This document shows, in pieces, positions 13,274 to 13,463 of a DNA stretch of 13,463 nt (positions are counted from its first letter, which is position 1; each line of letters opens with the position of its first letter). The notes under the pieces are model-generated. The model was not told the origin of the DNA and searched no databases. It saw only the letters and a list, made by a program, of their open reading frames with translations. Source of the stretch: Chloroflexota bacterium (GTDB lineage Bacteria > Chloroflexota > Anaerolineae > UBA7937 > B3-Chlor); contig JAUWYD010000005.1 in NCBI GenBank assembly GCA_030616025.1, forward strand, positions 1 through 13,463, written 5' to 3'. A program made the translations under genes and the position numbers.

Positions 13274-13462
13274 CTAGTCCTCGAAGTAGATGCTGTTGTA
13301 GAACTCCATGCCCAAGGGGCTCGGCACAAACCCTCGAATACTCGGAACGAAGAGCAAGGAAGTCTTGTTGTGGGCCATGAAGACGCGCGCGGCATCCTCA
13401 TGGACGTACTCCGCAGCTTCCTGGTAGAGCGGCTCTCGCGCCGCTTTGTCGCTGAGGGTCTG
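13274..13462 (-). CDS. ABC transporter solute-binding protein, family 5, C-terminal fragment
   Basis: The gene enters from the right edge of the window; 62 codons and the TAG (13276-13274) are visible. The peptide QTLSDKAAREPLYQEAAEYV continues with HEDAARVFMAHNKTSLLFVP, then SIRGFVPSPLGMEFYNSIYF and ED. This is the normal end of DppA/OppA-like proteins: a helix with regular Y..AA.YV.EDA, a beta-strand, and the G-(F/Y)-x-x-x-P-x-G-x-x-F closing pattern. Binding proteins of this class capture peptides or similar solutes outside the membrane and pass them to the DppB/DppC channel. The ligand pocket and signal peptide are outside the window, so the ligand is unknown. It is followed by a 32-bp palindrome and then the permeases, the usual order for the cluster. 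Confidence 0.85.
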   Translation of the reverse strand, partial: QTLSDKAAREPLYQEAAEYVHEDAARVFMAHNKTSLLFVPSIRGFVPSPLGMEFYNSIYFED

Positions 13463-13463
13463 G

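Noticed and set aside
1..13463. CRISPR array, tRNA or rRNA gene, insertion sequence, attachment site
   Set aside because: No regular repeat-spacer pattern, cloverleaf, transposase frame, or paired terminal repeats were seen on either strand.
1..13463. A new defence, toxin-antitoxin or other undescribed system
   Set aside because: Apart from one 76-residue hypothetical, every gene belongs to a familiar housekeeping or transport family, and gene order gives no sign of an island.

Overview
This is a gene-dense bacterial window with about 57% G+C by eye, frequent GTG/TTG starts, strong Shine-Dalgarno sequences and short spacers. The gene set is ordinary for a free-living bacterium: rpsO-pnp, peptide deformylase, an RlmD-type methyltransferase, a P-type ATPase and a peptide/nickel-type ABC importer. 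Protein style and gene grouping resemble Chloroflexota or a related Gram-positive-like lineage, but that is an impression; no rRNA or lineage-specific marker is present.

Plus strand, 1-3641. In order: the 3' end of a sugar-nucleotide (glucose-1-phosphate) thymidylyltransferase-like gene, a small hypothetical, a class I/II PLP aminotransferase, an RlmD-family rRNA uracil methyltransferase with its 4Fe-4S cysteines, and peptide deformylase. The first three are separated by only 15 nt each and look like one transcription unit. Spacers of 76 and 117 nt precede rlmD and def. def meets the minus-strand block tail to tail with 14 nt between stop codons.

Minus strand, 11154 down to 3656 (reading right to left). 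A near-consensus sigma-70-type promoter with an extended -10 drives rpsO, then pnp, then a SERCA-like (P-IIA) cation ATPase, an AI-2E family membrane protein and a HAD phosphatase. The last three form a tight group: 28 nt between ATPase and AI-2E, and a 14-nt overlap between AI-2E and HAD. Hairpins lie in the rpsO leader, in the rpsO-pnp gap and between pnp and the ATPase gene, so read-through and control points along this stretch are plausible.

Minus strand, 13463 down to 11248. The C-terminal 62 codons of a family 5 solute-binding protein, then DppB-type and DppC-type permeases of a peptide/nickel-class ABC importer. The ATP-binding subunits are not between dppC and rpsO. A perfect 32-bp palindrome lies between the binding-protein stop and the TTG start of the dppB-type gene; it looks like an intercistronic element that sets different expression of binding protein and permeases.

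I did not find a new biological system. The window is mainly housekeeping genes, and the parts most worth a second look are RNA-level control elements (the rpsO leader, the 32-bp palindrome, the pnp/ATPase hairpin) and one changed predicted calcium ligand in the P-type ATPase.
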